This document shows positions 31,273 to 42,250 of a stretch of DNA of 64,000 nt, in pieces. This DNA is from Leuctra nigra (Eukaryota > Arthropoda > Insecta > Plecoptera > Leuctridae), in assembly GCA_934045905.1 (NCBI GenBank), contig OW203768.1:32393060-32457059 (forward strand), read 5' to 3'. Under the pieces are notes generated by a model that ran no database searches, had not been told where the DNA came from, and saw nothing but the letters and a program-made list of their open reading frames with translations. Every line of letters starts with the position of its first letter. Within the stretch, counting starts at the first letter, position 1. Position numbers and translations under genes: made by a program.

Positions 31273-33264
31273 CCCAGAAAAAACACTCCGTGTAAAAAAG
31301 GCAGCCAAGTCTCTTTACTTTAAAAAAATTCAACACCGAAAAGGAGTGATATCAAAAAAGGAGCCAAGTCAATGACATTTCCAAATATTTAATCGTATTT
31401 TTGAAATAAAAGAATAAACACCGAGAAATACTTTACAAAAGGACTTGGCGCATCGTTTTTTTAAAGACATAATTCTATCCTAAAAGTGGAAAGAAATTTA
31501 CAAGTAGGTACATTTTCCTCTTTCTATTAGATTTAGAATCTATGAATCAAGCTACTTTTAGTAATGGCTATTTTATAGTTTTGTCAATGGCGAGAAGAAA
31601 GATTTCATGCTGTAATAGATAAGTAATATAAGGATGGAAGAATTAAATAACAATTGGAAGTGGGCTCATACATATTCTTGCAGTACTGTTAATATGGTGA
31701 TATTAGAAGGGTATCTTTTCATAATTTGATCTTAACTGAAGGAATTCATGAAACGTTGTCAAATAATTACTAACTATCTATGGAACACTATTATATATTT
31801 TTAAAGTATAAAGACATTTTTTTTTAATAGAAATACAATGTGACTGTGTACTTTGTGAAATGTATTGTTATAAAATGTGGATTAATTGAAATGTATTTCA
31901 TGATGAGAAGGTATAACGCATGAGACTTAATTATGTTGACCACGAAACAATATTACGAAGATAACTATTGTGTATTTATAGAAAACATAGACAACAAGTT
32001 TCATCGCGTATATATTCAAATAGAAAATATTTTACAGTAGGTATGTATAATATGTAATTGAAGGATGTTTCCCTATTATTCTAAAAATTCTTAATGACTG
32101 TTGTATATAAATGACTTATGCTTATGAATAGAAAAATGTCTTTAAAAAAACGATGCGCCAAGTCCTATTGTAAAGTATTTCTCGGTGTTTATTCTTTTAT
32201 TTCAAAAATACGATTAAATATTTGGAAATGTCATTGACTTGGCTCCTTTTTTGATATCACTCCTTTTCGGTGTTGAATTTTTTTAAAGTAAAGAGACTTG
32301 GCTGCCTTTTTTACACGGAGTGTTTTTTCTGGGATATCACTTCTTTTGTTAGTTTATTCATACAGCTTGTAGCACATGTCCGAGCAGGGACTAATTTCTT
32401 TAAAAAAATACGCCTCAACCGATTTGGTTACTATGAAAAGTTGCGTTTGGTATAAGATGAAAATGATTATCCAAGAAGAATAGCTTAAGTTTCGTTATAA
32501 TCGATCCAGCCGTTTTCGATACATGACGTCACTTCCGGTTTTGAAATAGCGGCCGAGAACACTGCTACCTTGAATATATAAATTGTATTGTCTACGTTAC
32601 AATGTAAGCTAATTATGTATGTATTTTAAGTATAATTTGTTGAAATAAGTTAAATATTGCGTATTTATGACGTCACTTCCGGTTTAGAAATAAGAAAATA
32701 ATATTTTTTTTATTGATACTTCATATAGATGACCATCTAAATCGAATTGCGCTAATTTCGTTCTAATCGGTCCAGACGTTTTTGAGTTATGACGTCACTT
32801 CCGGTTTAAAAATGGCGGCACAAAAAATCACAAGAGGCAAGGTATCATCAGACGCCAAAAGTGCATATGTGGTAAAAGTTTCAGGTCGATCGGTTCAGCC
32901 GTTTAGGCTGTGGCCCTGTCAACAATGTTTCCTGATATCTGAATCATCATCATCATCATCATCATCAGATAGCTTTAAGAAGGGGTATAATTTCACTGTT
33001 TTCATGGCCCTCTAGCTCGCAAATGGCAAAACCTGTTGTTCCCAAATTTGGTATATGGGGTCGGGTGGGCCATAGCTCGAAATTAAGACATTTCACAACA
33101 ATGTGAGATTTTCCAATTTTAAGATCCAGTAGGCCGAAAATGCCATGTTGTTGCTTACAGTAAAAGTGTTTGGTCTGCTCCTCAGTTTATTAGGCATTTA
33201 CGGTATGTTGAGTGACTGTGAGTGTACGGTACGACTTGGCTGGGTGGAGCGACCGCTCCACTAG
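31273..33264 (+). mobile_element. HPE copy 5, inserted in repeat R5
   Basis: CCCAGAAAAAACACTCCGTG start; foldback 31273-31470 with 32126-32333; three TGACGTCA sites (32524, 32667, 32789); (TCA)n run at 32944; hairpin and CTAG at 33261-33264. Seven GCCAAGTC/GACTTGGC words, six in the foldback and one beside the hairpin. Confidence 0.85.
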
Positions 33265-33299
33265 ATAAGGTACTATTTACCTGTCTTTTTGGACGTTTC

Positions 33300-34660
33300 A
33301 TAGGTCAAACATCCTATGAATAATAGTAAAGGATGGCCGGTGGGAAGGAGGAGGTCGTACTATACTCACCTATACATGTCCTGATAACTTGCCCCTGCCA
33401 GCTACCACCAGTCGTACACCGACGAAGTGTGTGTTGCCTAACTAGATGTATATTTATATACAGAGAGTGACTTGCAAGACTGGTTATCACTGGCTTCTAT
33501 CGGAACATAGAGGTGAGTTAACACGTGGCCCATTAGATTCGACCTTCCCAGCATTTGCCTCTCCACTGACGGAAACCATCAACAATCAATAGACAACATT
33601 ACAAAATCACTGCGCATGCGCGGCGTGCCGCACTGCATTGGCGAGCGCTAGTGTGGCCACTTTGACAGCTGGTTCTAGAAGCTGTACTGAAACACACGGC
33701 GCGCAAGAGTTCCGCCCCCTTAGATCTGTGTTTAAACTTCATTGTGTAATTATCAGAGTAATTAATAGAAAAAGAGGTCATAACAGATCGTTCAGGACCG
33801 TTCTTTGTGTCCTATTATGTAAACATAACATTATATTTACCAAGTCCAAAGGCATTTCCTTTTCCGTCTTTCACGTGATGAAAGAGAGCATTTTACATGT
33901 GGCTCAATGTTGCATATTTTTTGTTTAAATACCCACAATGATAATACAGAAAAATCAGTATACATTATCATTCCTACCATTCGAGATAAGAGATGTGCGA
34001 CCCGCACTAAATAGATATATTTTCTTTTGAAGCAACTAAATTTATCCGCGTGTAGTCCAAACATTTTAAAGAGAGCAATTTTAATTTAATCTTATTAAAT
34101 TAAATTGTGATTGATGCCTGATAAATTTGAGAGCTGGGTTCTTCAATATCAAGTGCAGTCAAAAACAGTGAATTCTAGGGAAGAAGTTGCCCATGTAGGT
34201 AGTAACTAAGCAAATGAGGGAATGCATTTAGTTGTGCTATGATCCGAAATAGTGAATTAATGATATGTAAATTCCCGACGGCTACAATTATTCCCAATGT
34301 TCCCAATAGTTGTATGGGAATATTCCCGGGAAGTTCACGGGTCCAAACATATGGACCGAAACTGTTGACATTACGTTAAAATAAAAATAATACAGGATGA
34401 AATATCCCAATCAAGATGTTTTTAATACAATTTAAATTGTTTACTTGTTCTGTAGCTTCATTATGGCATCACCAAGCTGAGGAAAAATAAAACTTCGCCT
34501 ACCTAATCCCATAAGAAATGAACGGTGGAGCGAGTGGGCCACAATATTAACCCAGCATGCAATGCTTACAGTTGTAGATGGCGCGCGGACTTTATAATGT
34601 TGTCTATTGAGAATGACGGGCGCGGGAATCGAACCCGGTGTACAAGCAGTTTCATTGCCT
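33300..34660 (-). mobile_element. SINE-A copy broken by two insertions
   Basis: Pieces at 33300-33361 (GGATGGCCGGTGGGAAGGAG), 33527-33585 (CCCAGCATTTGCCTCTCC) and 34611-34660 (CGCGGGAATCGAACCCGG) are in the order of intact SINE-A minus copies; they are separated by a 165-bp insert and by the 1,025-bp element at 33586-34610. Confidence 0.65.
33586..34610. mobile_element. Terminal-inverted-repeat element, 1,025 bp
   Basis: Left end TCAATAGACAACATTACAAA, right end reverse-complemented TCAATAGACAACATTATAAA, sitting inside a SINE-A copy. The next bases are GC-rich at both ends (GCGCATGCGCGG / GTCCGCGCGCC). No clear TSD and no long open frame, so non-autonomous. Confidence 0.65.
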
Positions 34661-35699
34661 GAGCCAACTTACTTCGTTTCGTCTAATTGTTTGGGGATGT
34701 TTCAATAAAGGCTTAAAGGCTTTTCATTGCTCTGCTAAATTTTAAACATTTGATTAGGTTTGTCATGGCAAGAACCAATGACATTCCTTGAATGACCGTT
34801 TAAACTTATAACTACTGCTTGTAGAAGAGTATTGACAAACTGGCAATTAGTTATTGATTTTATTATACATCCAATTCCCTTTGTGTAATTCCTGGTGTTG
34901 ACAATTGCAATATTTGATATGACTAACTAATTCAACTATTTAAACATTAAGTTAGCAAATTAGTTGTCACATCAAAGGTTTTAACAACACAGTGGATGTT
35001 TAGAAGAGATTTGTAAATATTATATAAAATCAATAACAACCCTTTTATTGAAACTTTGTTAAGGTTTTCGCAGAGAGGATGTCATTTTATTGAAAGAGTT
35101 TTCACAAAGAGTCTGTGTTTTTCTTCACACCTCGCTGCCGGCTCCAATTGAGACAGTCAATATTTGCGACCGGTTCATGTTGCGAAGGGCGTGATCGCCA
35201 TGATAAGCGATAGAAGACTCGACCTTATGTACCTGAATGTTGAGGAGGAGAAATAGCTATCGAAGCCATCCATCAATGTCAGGTGCGGAGGTCTCGGTTC
35301 CAGAAACAGCTGATTCGATCCACGTCATTGGGGGGGGGGGGGGGGGGGCGAGACAGAGGTCAGGGTTCATCTGCGGGTTTATTCAAAGTTAAACTTTCCT
35401 GAAATAATTTACAAGGAATGCCCCGTTTCTTATTCATACAATAAGTTGAAAAGTTCTTACATTATTTCGAATATTATGCCTATACGTGTAATGCGTTGAT
35501 AAGTGAGCACTGAAGCTCGCAAACACCTCGAACCGAAACCTTTAAAGAAAACTTGAAGAGATAAGCCAATTGAAAGCATAACACAAACCCCGAATCGATA
35601 AAATAACCCATTGTTCAGATTATCATTTCAACTTTGGAACTTGTAAGATATCTAAACACTCGGCAGTATTATAACTAGGGCTAGGATGTTTAGGATGTC
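34661..35699. other. Unannotated spacer
   Basis: AT-rich; a G-run of about 20 at 35331-35348. No gene or repeat recognised. Confidence 0.4.
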
Positions 35700-36255
35700 C
35701 TCTTTTCGTTTTTTTGTTCAGACACGTCTAAAATGATATATAAATAAGTTTAATGTGTTCCTTATTTCAAAAATATGTGTTTCATTTTGCCTGAAAATGA
35801 TTTTTTCTCAATTTTTTGTGAATTCAGTCCTTTTCTTACTATTTTAAGGTCTTTTTGTCCTTTTTTTTAATTATTGGGGGAAATAATATGAAATGTTTGT
35901 TGCAAGTTAGAACAATTGTATGAATTTTGGTCTAGACCACAATTCATACAATTTCCATCCACCATTTGGATGGCAATCAACAATTGACACTTGACACATT
36001 GACACATTCATACAATAATTTTAAGTTAATTTTAATATATTGCTGTATTACGACCTCTACCACCTGTTCAATGTAACAAATTGTAGAAAAATAAACATAC
36101 ATACAACTCCTAAACCGATACATTGAATAATATGTTGACGAATATTCGATAACATAAAATTTCATTGGTTCTTTTTCGGGATTTGTGGTCCTTTTTATAA
36201 TAGTTTTAAGGTACTATTTGCCTGCCTTTTTGGACGTTTCAAAGGTCATAAACGT
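35700..36255 (+). repeat. Repeat R5, uninterrupted copy
   Basis: Parallel to 30850-31272 plus 33266-33310, ending TTTGGACGTTTCAAAGGTCA. Serves as the empty site for HPE 5: here AGTTTTAAGGTACTATTTG runs without a break. Confidence 0.72.
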
Positions 36256-36931
36256 CTTTGCCCTAATTATAACAATATCATTTATAGTGATTTGGGTCCA
36301 TATAGTTATTTTATCAACATTGCGTACATGATTTTGTTGCTACGATACCTATCTTCTTATCTAGATCAATAAACTACAATTTCCGATGAAACCAATTGAA
36401 CCATTTGAACCAATTTCTTGCAAGAAATCATTACGTCAGCAGTCAGGATAGTAATGAGATCTTGTTAAAAGTAAGCCGAATCCGTTTCTTCGTTTGACCT
36501 GTATGAGAAAAGAACAGACAAACAGACAGACAAAAAAGAGATAGATTAGAGCCATAAGTTTCAAGTGGAGACGCTCGCTCCGCTCACCTGTAGACTATCA
36601 TTAGTAGAGTATTGAAAAACGGCCCTTAGCAGAATAAAATCATGAATTTACAGATTTTACTTGATCAACTTTGTGTAAATATAAATAAGTCATAATATTG
36701 TAAACCACGCTATCAGATAAAGCCATAGCATGAAAATCAATAAAAGAGCATTATTGCATTTACGAAGACTCTTCAACCCAAAGGCCCCTTTTCAAAGATC
36801 GCATTCCAATTTTGAATAACTAGCGATGTTTTCATTTGCGTTGAGGACTTGTGTGGTCAGTGCAAGTTTGGATAAATAATAGGAGAAAATATTTTCGAGT
36901 TGACTGAGGGTCTGAGAGCTATCGTTATATG

Positions 36932-37075
36932 CAACTAGTGGCTTTTCGGTACACGCTCTAAGATGTTTTTGTGATGTTGGCCCCCAAAAGGGCCGTTTAG
37001 CCGGTGACAAACGGCCCTTTTGGGGGCCAACATCACAAAAACATCTTAGAGCGTGTACCGAAAAGCCACTAGTTG
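36932..37075. repeat. Perfect inverted repeat, 67-bp arms, 10-bp loop
   Basis: Left arm 36932-36998 (begins CAACTAGTGGCTTTTCGG) and right arm 37009-37075 are exact reverse complements; the loop is AGCCGGTGAC. AAAATATTTTC occurs as a direct repeat outside both arms (about 36886 and 37076). The open frame across it is the palindrome read through. Confidence 0.95.
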
Positions 37076-37452
37076 AAAATATTTTCATAAACCCCAATAG
37101 TTAAAATTTACAAATTCTATTGTTCCTTGGTGGTTTATGACCGAGTTCACAGAGGTCAACGACTCTCATTACGAACAAAATCTCACTTTACAGAGCAGAA
37201 ATGTAACAACTAAACACGTTGTGAGCTAATTAGTAATTCCAGCAGCTTTTTGAAATATCATTCGGTTCAAAACGCCACCCAGATGACGTCATCAGCAGTG
37301 CAGTCACGTGACAGCCGCCATTTTATATTCAAACCTCATTCATTGAGCCAACATGGAATACTAAAAGCTTGGCAAAAAGTGCGCTTTGCAAGCTCAATAA
37401 CGATCAAGAAGGCGAATATGCACAGAACTTTCCTGTCACGAGAGAGCGCATA

Positions 37453-38127
37453 AACAGGACTTGTCTGTCACGAGAGGGCGCATAAACAGGACTTGTCTGT
37501 CACGAGAGGGCGCATAAACAGGACTTGTCTGTCACGAGAGGGCGCATAAACAGGACTTGTCTGTCACGAGAGGGCGCATAAACAGGACTTGTCTGTCACG
37601 AGAGGGCGCATAAACAGGACTTGTCTGTCACGAGAGGGCGCACAAACAGGACTTGTCTGTCACGAGAGGGCGCATAAACAGGACTTGTCTGTCACGAGAG
37701 GGCGCATAAACAGGACTTGTCTGTCACGAGAGGGCGCATAAACAGGACTTGTCTGTCACGAGAGGGCGCATAAACAGGACTTGTCTGTCACGAGAGGGCG
37801 CATAAACAGGACTTGTCTGTCACGAGCGGGCGCATAAACAGGACTTGTATGTCACGAGAGGGCGCATAAACAGGACTTGTCTGTCACGAGAGGGCGCATA
37901 AACAGGACTTGTCTGTCACGAGAGGGCGCATAAACAGGACTTGACTGTCACAAGAGGGCGCATAAACAGGACTTGTATGTCACGAGAGGGCGCATAAACA
38001 GGACTTGTCTGTCACGAGAGGGCGCATAAACAGGACTTGTCTGTCACGAGAGGGCGCATAAACAGGACTTGTCGGTCACGAGAGGGCGCATAAACAGGAC
38101 TTGTCTGTCACGAGAGGGCGCATAAAC
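37453..38127 (+). repeat. 32-bp minisatellite, about 21 copies
   Basis: Consensus unit ACAGGACTTGTCTGTCACGA + GAGGGCGCATAA, 32 bp. About 21 nearly identical units, with single-base variants (for example GAGCGGGCG near 37827, CACAAGAGG near 37950). A half unit (TTGTCTGTCACGAG) recurs alone at about 38682. Confidence 0.92.
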
Positions 38128-39443
38128 TGTGATGTGGCGGAACTGTGTCAGTGTTATTGAACTGGTGTCTTCATGCATTGATTATTTTACGTTGGTTTAG
38201 GAGCTGACAATTGTTTGGTTTTCTATCCTCGAGCAAAAGGGCTCATCATTTGTGGGTTTCCATATATTTCTCTTTTCGGAATTGATGGTTATGTCGCGCT
38301 TTTTTCTACTTTTGTGTATGCTTCTCTTTTGTCTTGAAAATTGTACCGGATTTATGTACAGGACCCACACAAAAAATGTAATAACATGTTTTTTTCACAC
38401 TGAAACTGAATTGGGCTAAGTATAATACATTTCTATTTGTCCACCACACAGTTAAAGATTTTAATTGAACAAATATTTCAATTAGTACGAAAAGAAGAGA
38501 AATAAATGTACCTACTTTGAAATGATAGGCAAAACGTTAATAAATGAGATCTTGCGATGGAAGAAAATAAAATACAGGCTCGTTGGAACTACTGTCGTCA
38601 TGGGGGGATTGCGATACCCGAAAGGGGGTCTGGTCAGTTTTAGCCCCGCAGTGAGCTTTTTTTTTTTTTAGAAATTAACAATTGTCTGTCACGAGTGATT
38701 CTCTGGCTCTAAAATGCACTACCTCAAGCAAACTACCCTCTCATTGTTGCCCCGCAGTTCGTTTTTTTTTAGAATTTAAGCAATTTATAAGACTTTATTT
38801 TGGACTAATTTTTATGGTGAATGAGGGGCAAGTCTGCTCGAGTGGGGGGTGGGATAATCCCCCATCCCTCCCCCCTTCCTACGCGCCTGATCAAAGACGT
38901 CATGTTATGTAACGTGTTGCCTACAGTTCGATTGTGACGCAAACGTGAATGAATTATCGTCCCAAGTATTCCCTATCAAACGAGAAGTGTCAAGTATTAA
39001 TATTTGTTTTCAACAGCACGGCTCGTACGTCACGGCAGACTGGAAGTTCGGAAAGTTTCCCTGAGAAACTGTGCTTCCAGGAAACCGTGTAAGAAGATTA
39101 ATGAGAAGAGTTTCCCGCTTTTATATTTACAGAAGCAAAGAAGAAAAGAAGCAGGTGATATTGAAATATTGAAGAGGATAAAAAAGACAGTGGAGAAATT
39201 AATGAAGCGAGAAAATCTCAAGTAGTTCAAGAAGAAAAGAAAAGAACAGAAGATTTTACAACCTAAATGGAATGTATATTTTTAGTTTACCTTTCAGTTA
39301 TTAGTCCATGATTATACCTCTATTGTGTAAATATATAACAATGGCTGCCATTTTCAGTATCTGCACATACTAAACCAGAATAAAATCCACACAAAACAGC
39401 ATAATTTCGTGGGATATCACTGCTTTTGCACAACGTTTTAGTA
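38128..39443. other. Unannotated spacer between minisatellite and pogo element
   Basis: AT-rich with TTTTTTTT runs and a CCCCC-rich patch at 38850-38880. The frame 39004-39225 follows a possible acceptor (TTTTCAACAG) but shows no domain. Confidence 0.4.
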
Positions 39444-39445
39444 TA

Positions 39446-39866
39446 GGGGAGAGCGGGGCAAGAGCAGCCTATGGGGCAAGAAGAGCCACTCAAATATCTC
39501 ATGTATTATTATGTGTGTACCCTCCGTGAGGCTACCATAACGAAGGTAAGATGGCCGCGCATCTCTAGGTGAAGTTTGGTGGTGATCCGTTATAACACGT
39601 CAATTTTACAGGTAAATGTTTGGTTCTTTCAATTCTGATGTAATAATCATGCATGTGGACTTAAGACCTAATGACTAGTATATCATACTTATGTTATTGT
39701 GTGATATAGCATTGGAAAACTTGAAGTTTCCTCTGTTATTTTAGCACATGGTTATATCTCAAACATTTGAACTCTCGAGACAAGGGCCAATATATTCCAG
39801 CCAGACACTTTGGGGCAAGACGAGCCTCCACGGTGGGGGCAAGAGGAGCCACGGCTCTTCTTGCCC
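39446..39866. promoter_or_regulatory. Left subterminal repeats of pogo element
   Basis: GGGGCAAGAGCAGCC at about 39455, GGGGCAAGAAGAGCC at 39473, GGGGCAAGACGAGCC at 39812, GGGGCAAGAGGAGCC at 39837 and the inverse GGCTCTTCTTGCCCC at 39852. Confidence 0.8.
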
Positions 39867-40219
39867 CATATAGCAAAATCCATGGTAAATTCTCATGACC
39901 TTGCTAGGGACAGAAAAGATAATTACTTCACTAATTAGTTTACTATACTTAGATTATCAAATTGCATTAAACCTTTTCGCAATGATATTATCGAGATTAT
40001 CATAAATTTTCTTCTGTATAATATTATAAAAATAAGCTAAATGTCCCTTTCGCTGTTGGGACAAGATTGTTCAATCATTCTCATCAGCAATTTCAAATAT
40101 CATTTTAATAATTAATAATAATTTTAATAAATTAGGATAATGATATCATATCGTTTATCACCTATAGGTAATCATTCAAATTCCTAAGTTCTATATTATT
40201 ATTATTTCAGTGATTAAAG

Positions 40220-42250
40220 ATGGTGAGGAATTATATTCGGATTACGGAGAGATCAAGTTATGGAGACACTAAACTGCAGGCGGCTATAACAGATGTCGTC
40301 GAAAATGGAGTACCTGTCCGCACTGCTGCGAAGAAGCACGGAGTTCCTCGTGGTACTCTGCAGAAACGAATTAAATTTGGGAAGACCAGTGTCTTGAGTA
40401 TCGGTCGATTTAAGACAGTTTTTAGTGTCGAGCAGGAACTAGAATTGAAATATCATATTTTACATATGGAGTCTCTCTTCTACGGTCTAACTTCGTATGA
40501 CGTCCGTAAAATAGCATACGTGTTCGCCGTGGGCAATAATTGCGCTCATAATTTCAACATCGAAAAGAAGGTCGCGGGAAGGGATTGGTTTTTCGGATTT
40601 ATAAAACGTCACCATCTTTCGTTACGTAATCCAGAAGCCACCAGCATGGCCCGTGTGGCCGGTTTCCGCAGGGACAAAGTGGTGCGTTTTTACACTTTGT
40701 TGAAGGAACTTTTCGACGCCTATCATTTTGATGCTGACCGGGTCTATAATATAGACGAGACTGGCGTTACTATTGTTCAGACGCCCAAAAAAATTGTCGC
40801 ATTGAAGGGAAGAAAGCAAGTCGGGAGGATTACATCTGCAGAGAGAGGAAAAAACATTACCGTTGTTGGCGCCATCAATGCTCTCGGTTCGTTCATTTCA
40901 CCGATGATTATTTTTCCTCGGGTACGGATGAATGATCGTCTTCTGACAGGATGCATTTTTGGGACACTTGGAATTGCCAACCCTTCTGGATGGATTGACT
41001 GTGACATTTTCGTGAAATTTATTCACCATTTCATCTCGTGCACGAAACCCTCCAAAGAGAAACCAGTTCTCATTGTTTTGGATGGACATGCAAGTCACAA
41101 GTCTTTGGAAGTTGTCCAGCTATGCAGGGACAACAACATCCATTTATTGACCCTCCCTCCACACACTAGTAACAAGATGCAGCCACTGGATCTTACAGTC
41201 TACGGACCGTTCAAGACATACTTGAATCAGGAGATGGACACGTGGATGTCGAACCACCATGGCATGAGAATTACTGACTATGACCTAAGTCCAATAATAA
41301 AAACAGCATTTTTGAAAGCTGCGCAACCACTGTCCATCCAAAATGGCTTCGACAGGTCAGGGATTTTTCCGTTCAATCCCAATCTGTTCTCTGATGCTGA
41401 TTTTGCAGCCGCAGACATGTTATCTGTGAATTATGAGGACGCAGGTAATCAGCAAGCAGAAGCAATGGAATTGGAGGCTATAGAATTCGAGGCCACAGCA
41501 TTGGAGGCCACAGCATTGGAGGTCCCAGCATTGGAGGCCCCAGCATTGGAGGCCACAGCATTAGAGGCCACAGCATTAGAGGCCTCAGAATTGGAGGCCG
41601 TAGAATTGGAGGCCTTAGAATTTGGCAGTGATATTGTTCCTGCAGAAAACCCCATTCTGCTGACTGATCGAGTACCGGAGGAAGCCGGTTCAGATGAAAA
41701 CGAAGGCTGTGCTGAGGAAATTGGTGCTGAAGAAGATGGTCCCGCTCAAAATCAAGTTGGTGATTCAGTAGTTGCAAGTACGAGTGCCGCTGTTGTTAAG
41801 AAATTGAGTGTGGAGGAAATTTCGCCCATACCTAAGAGTAAGATTGCTGCAAGACCACAGAAGAAAAGAAAACAAGAAAAGGCTGAAATTATGACCAGCT
41901 CGCCAATGAAGCTTGTTCTCGAAGAAAAAATGGTTGCTAAGAAGCTGAAACAAGACAAAATTGAAGAAAAGAAAGCCAAGAAAGCTGAAAACGCTAAAAT
42001 CCCAAAGGCTAAGAAAAAAAAGGACGTGGGAGTTTCAAAGACAGCAGCTAATAAGGCACACACGGCAACGAATCAATCTAAACCTACGTGTGCACTAAAT
42101 ACTGACACGGAAGATGTTGCATGTGCCCTTTGCGAAGAACTTTACTCCGAGACGTCAGCAGAGGAGTGGATAACATGTCCTGGGTGCAAAAAGTGGATGC
42201 ACGAGGAATGCACGGATGGCACTCAAAACGTTTGCGAGCTTTGCCGATAA
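40220..42250 (+). CDS. Pogo/Jerky-type DDE transposase with C-terminal PHD-like finger, 676 aa
   Basis: ATG at 40220 (MVRNYIRITERSSYGD) to TAA at 42248. Residues about 12-55 form a psq-type HTH (AAITDVVENGVPVRTAAKKH-GVPRGTLQKR). The catalytic core has D179 in NIDETG, D288 in VLDGHASH and D324 in NKMQPLDL, a DD35D spacing fitting the pogo group. About residues 414-475 are pentad repeats of the ALEAT type; 545-625 are Lys-rich (likely nuclear). The last 42 residues, CALC...CPGC..WMHEEC...CELC, give a C4HC3 PHD-like finger, known on many insect pogo transposases. A splice acceptor-like TATTATTTCAG lies just upstream, so a 5' UTR intron is possible. All key residues are present. Confidence 0.9.
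   Translation: MVRNYIRITERSSYGDTKLQAAITDVVENGVPVRTAAKKHGVPRGTLQKRIKFGKTSVLSIGRFKTVFSVEQELELKYHILHMESLFYGLTSYDVRKIAYVFAVGNNCAHNFNIEKKVAGRDWFFGFIKRHHLSLRNPEATSMARVAGFRRDKVVRFYTLLKELFDAYHFDADRVYNIDETGVTIVQTPKKIVALKGRKQVGRITSAERGKNITVVGAINALGSFISPMIIFPRVRMNDRLLTGCIFGTLGIANPSGWIDCDIFVKFIHHFISCTKPSKEKPVLIVLDGHASHKSLEVVQLCRDNNIHLLTLPPHTSNKMQPLDLTVYGPFKTYLNQEMDTWMSNHHGMRITDYDLSPIIKTAFLKAAQPLSIQNGFDRSGIFPFNPNLFSDADFAAADMLSVNYEDAGNQQAEAMELEAIEFEATALEATALEVPALEAPALEATALEATALEASELEAVELEALEFGSDIVPAENPILLTDRVPEEAGSDENEGCAEEIGAEEDGPAQNQVGDSVVASTSAAVVKKLSVEEISPIPKSKIAARPQKKRKQEKAEIMTSSPMKLVLEEKMVAKKLKQDKIEEKKAKKAENAKIPKAKKKKDVGVSKTAANKAHTATNQSKPTCALNTDTEDVACALCEELYSETSAEEWITCPGCKKWMHEECTDGTQNVCELCR

Noticed and set aside
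14622..33264. HPE copies as canonical Helitrons
   Set aside because: The 5' end is not consistently TC, insertion between A and T is not shown for all copies, and the hairpin abuts CTAG; left as Helitron/HINE-like only.
36792..37097. 101-aa minus frame
   Set aside because: It is the 67-bp palindrome translated through.
37453..38127. CRISPR-like array of regular 32-bp units
   Set aside because: Units are directly contiguous with no spacers, and the DNA is an animal genome.
39004..39225. 73-aa Lys-rich plus frame after a possible splice acceptor
   Set aside because: No domain, no matching donor or upstream exon found.
41449..42063. Minus-strand frames of 62-103 aa
   Set aside because: Shadows of the transposase repeat and Lys-rich region.
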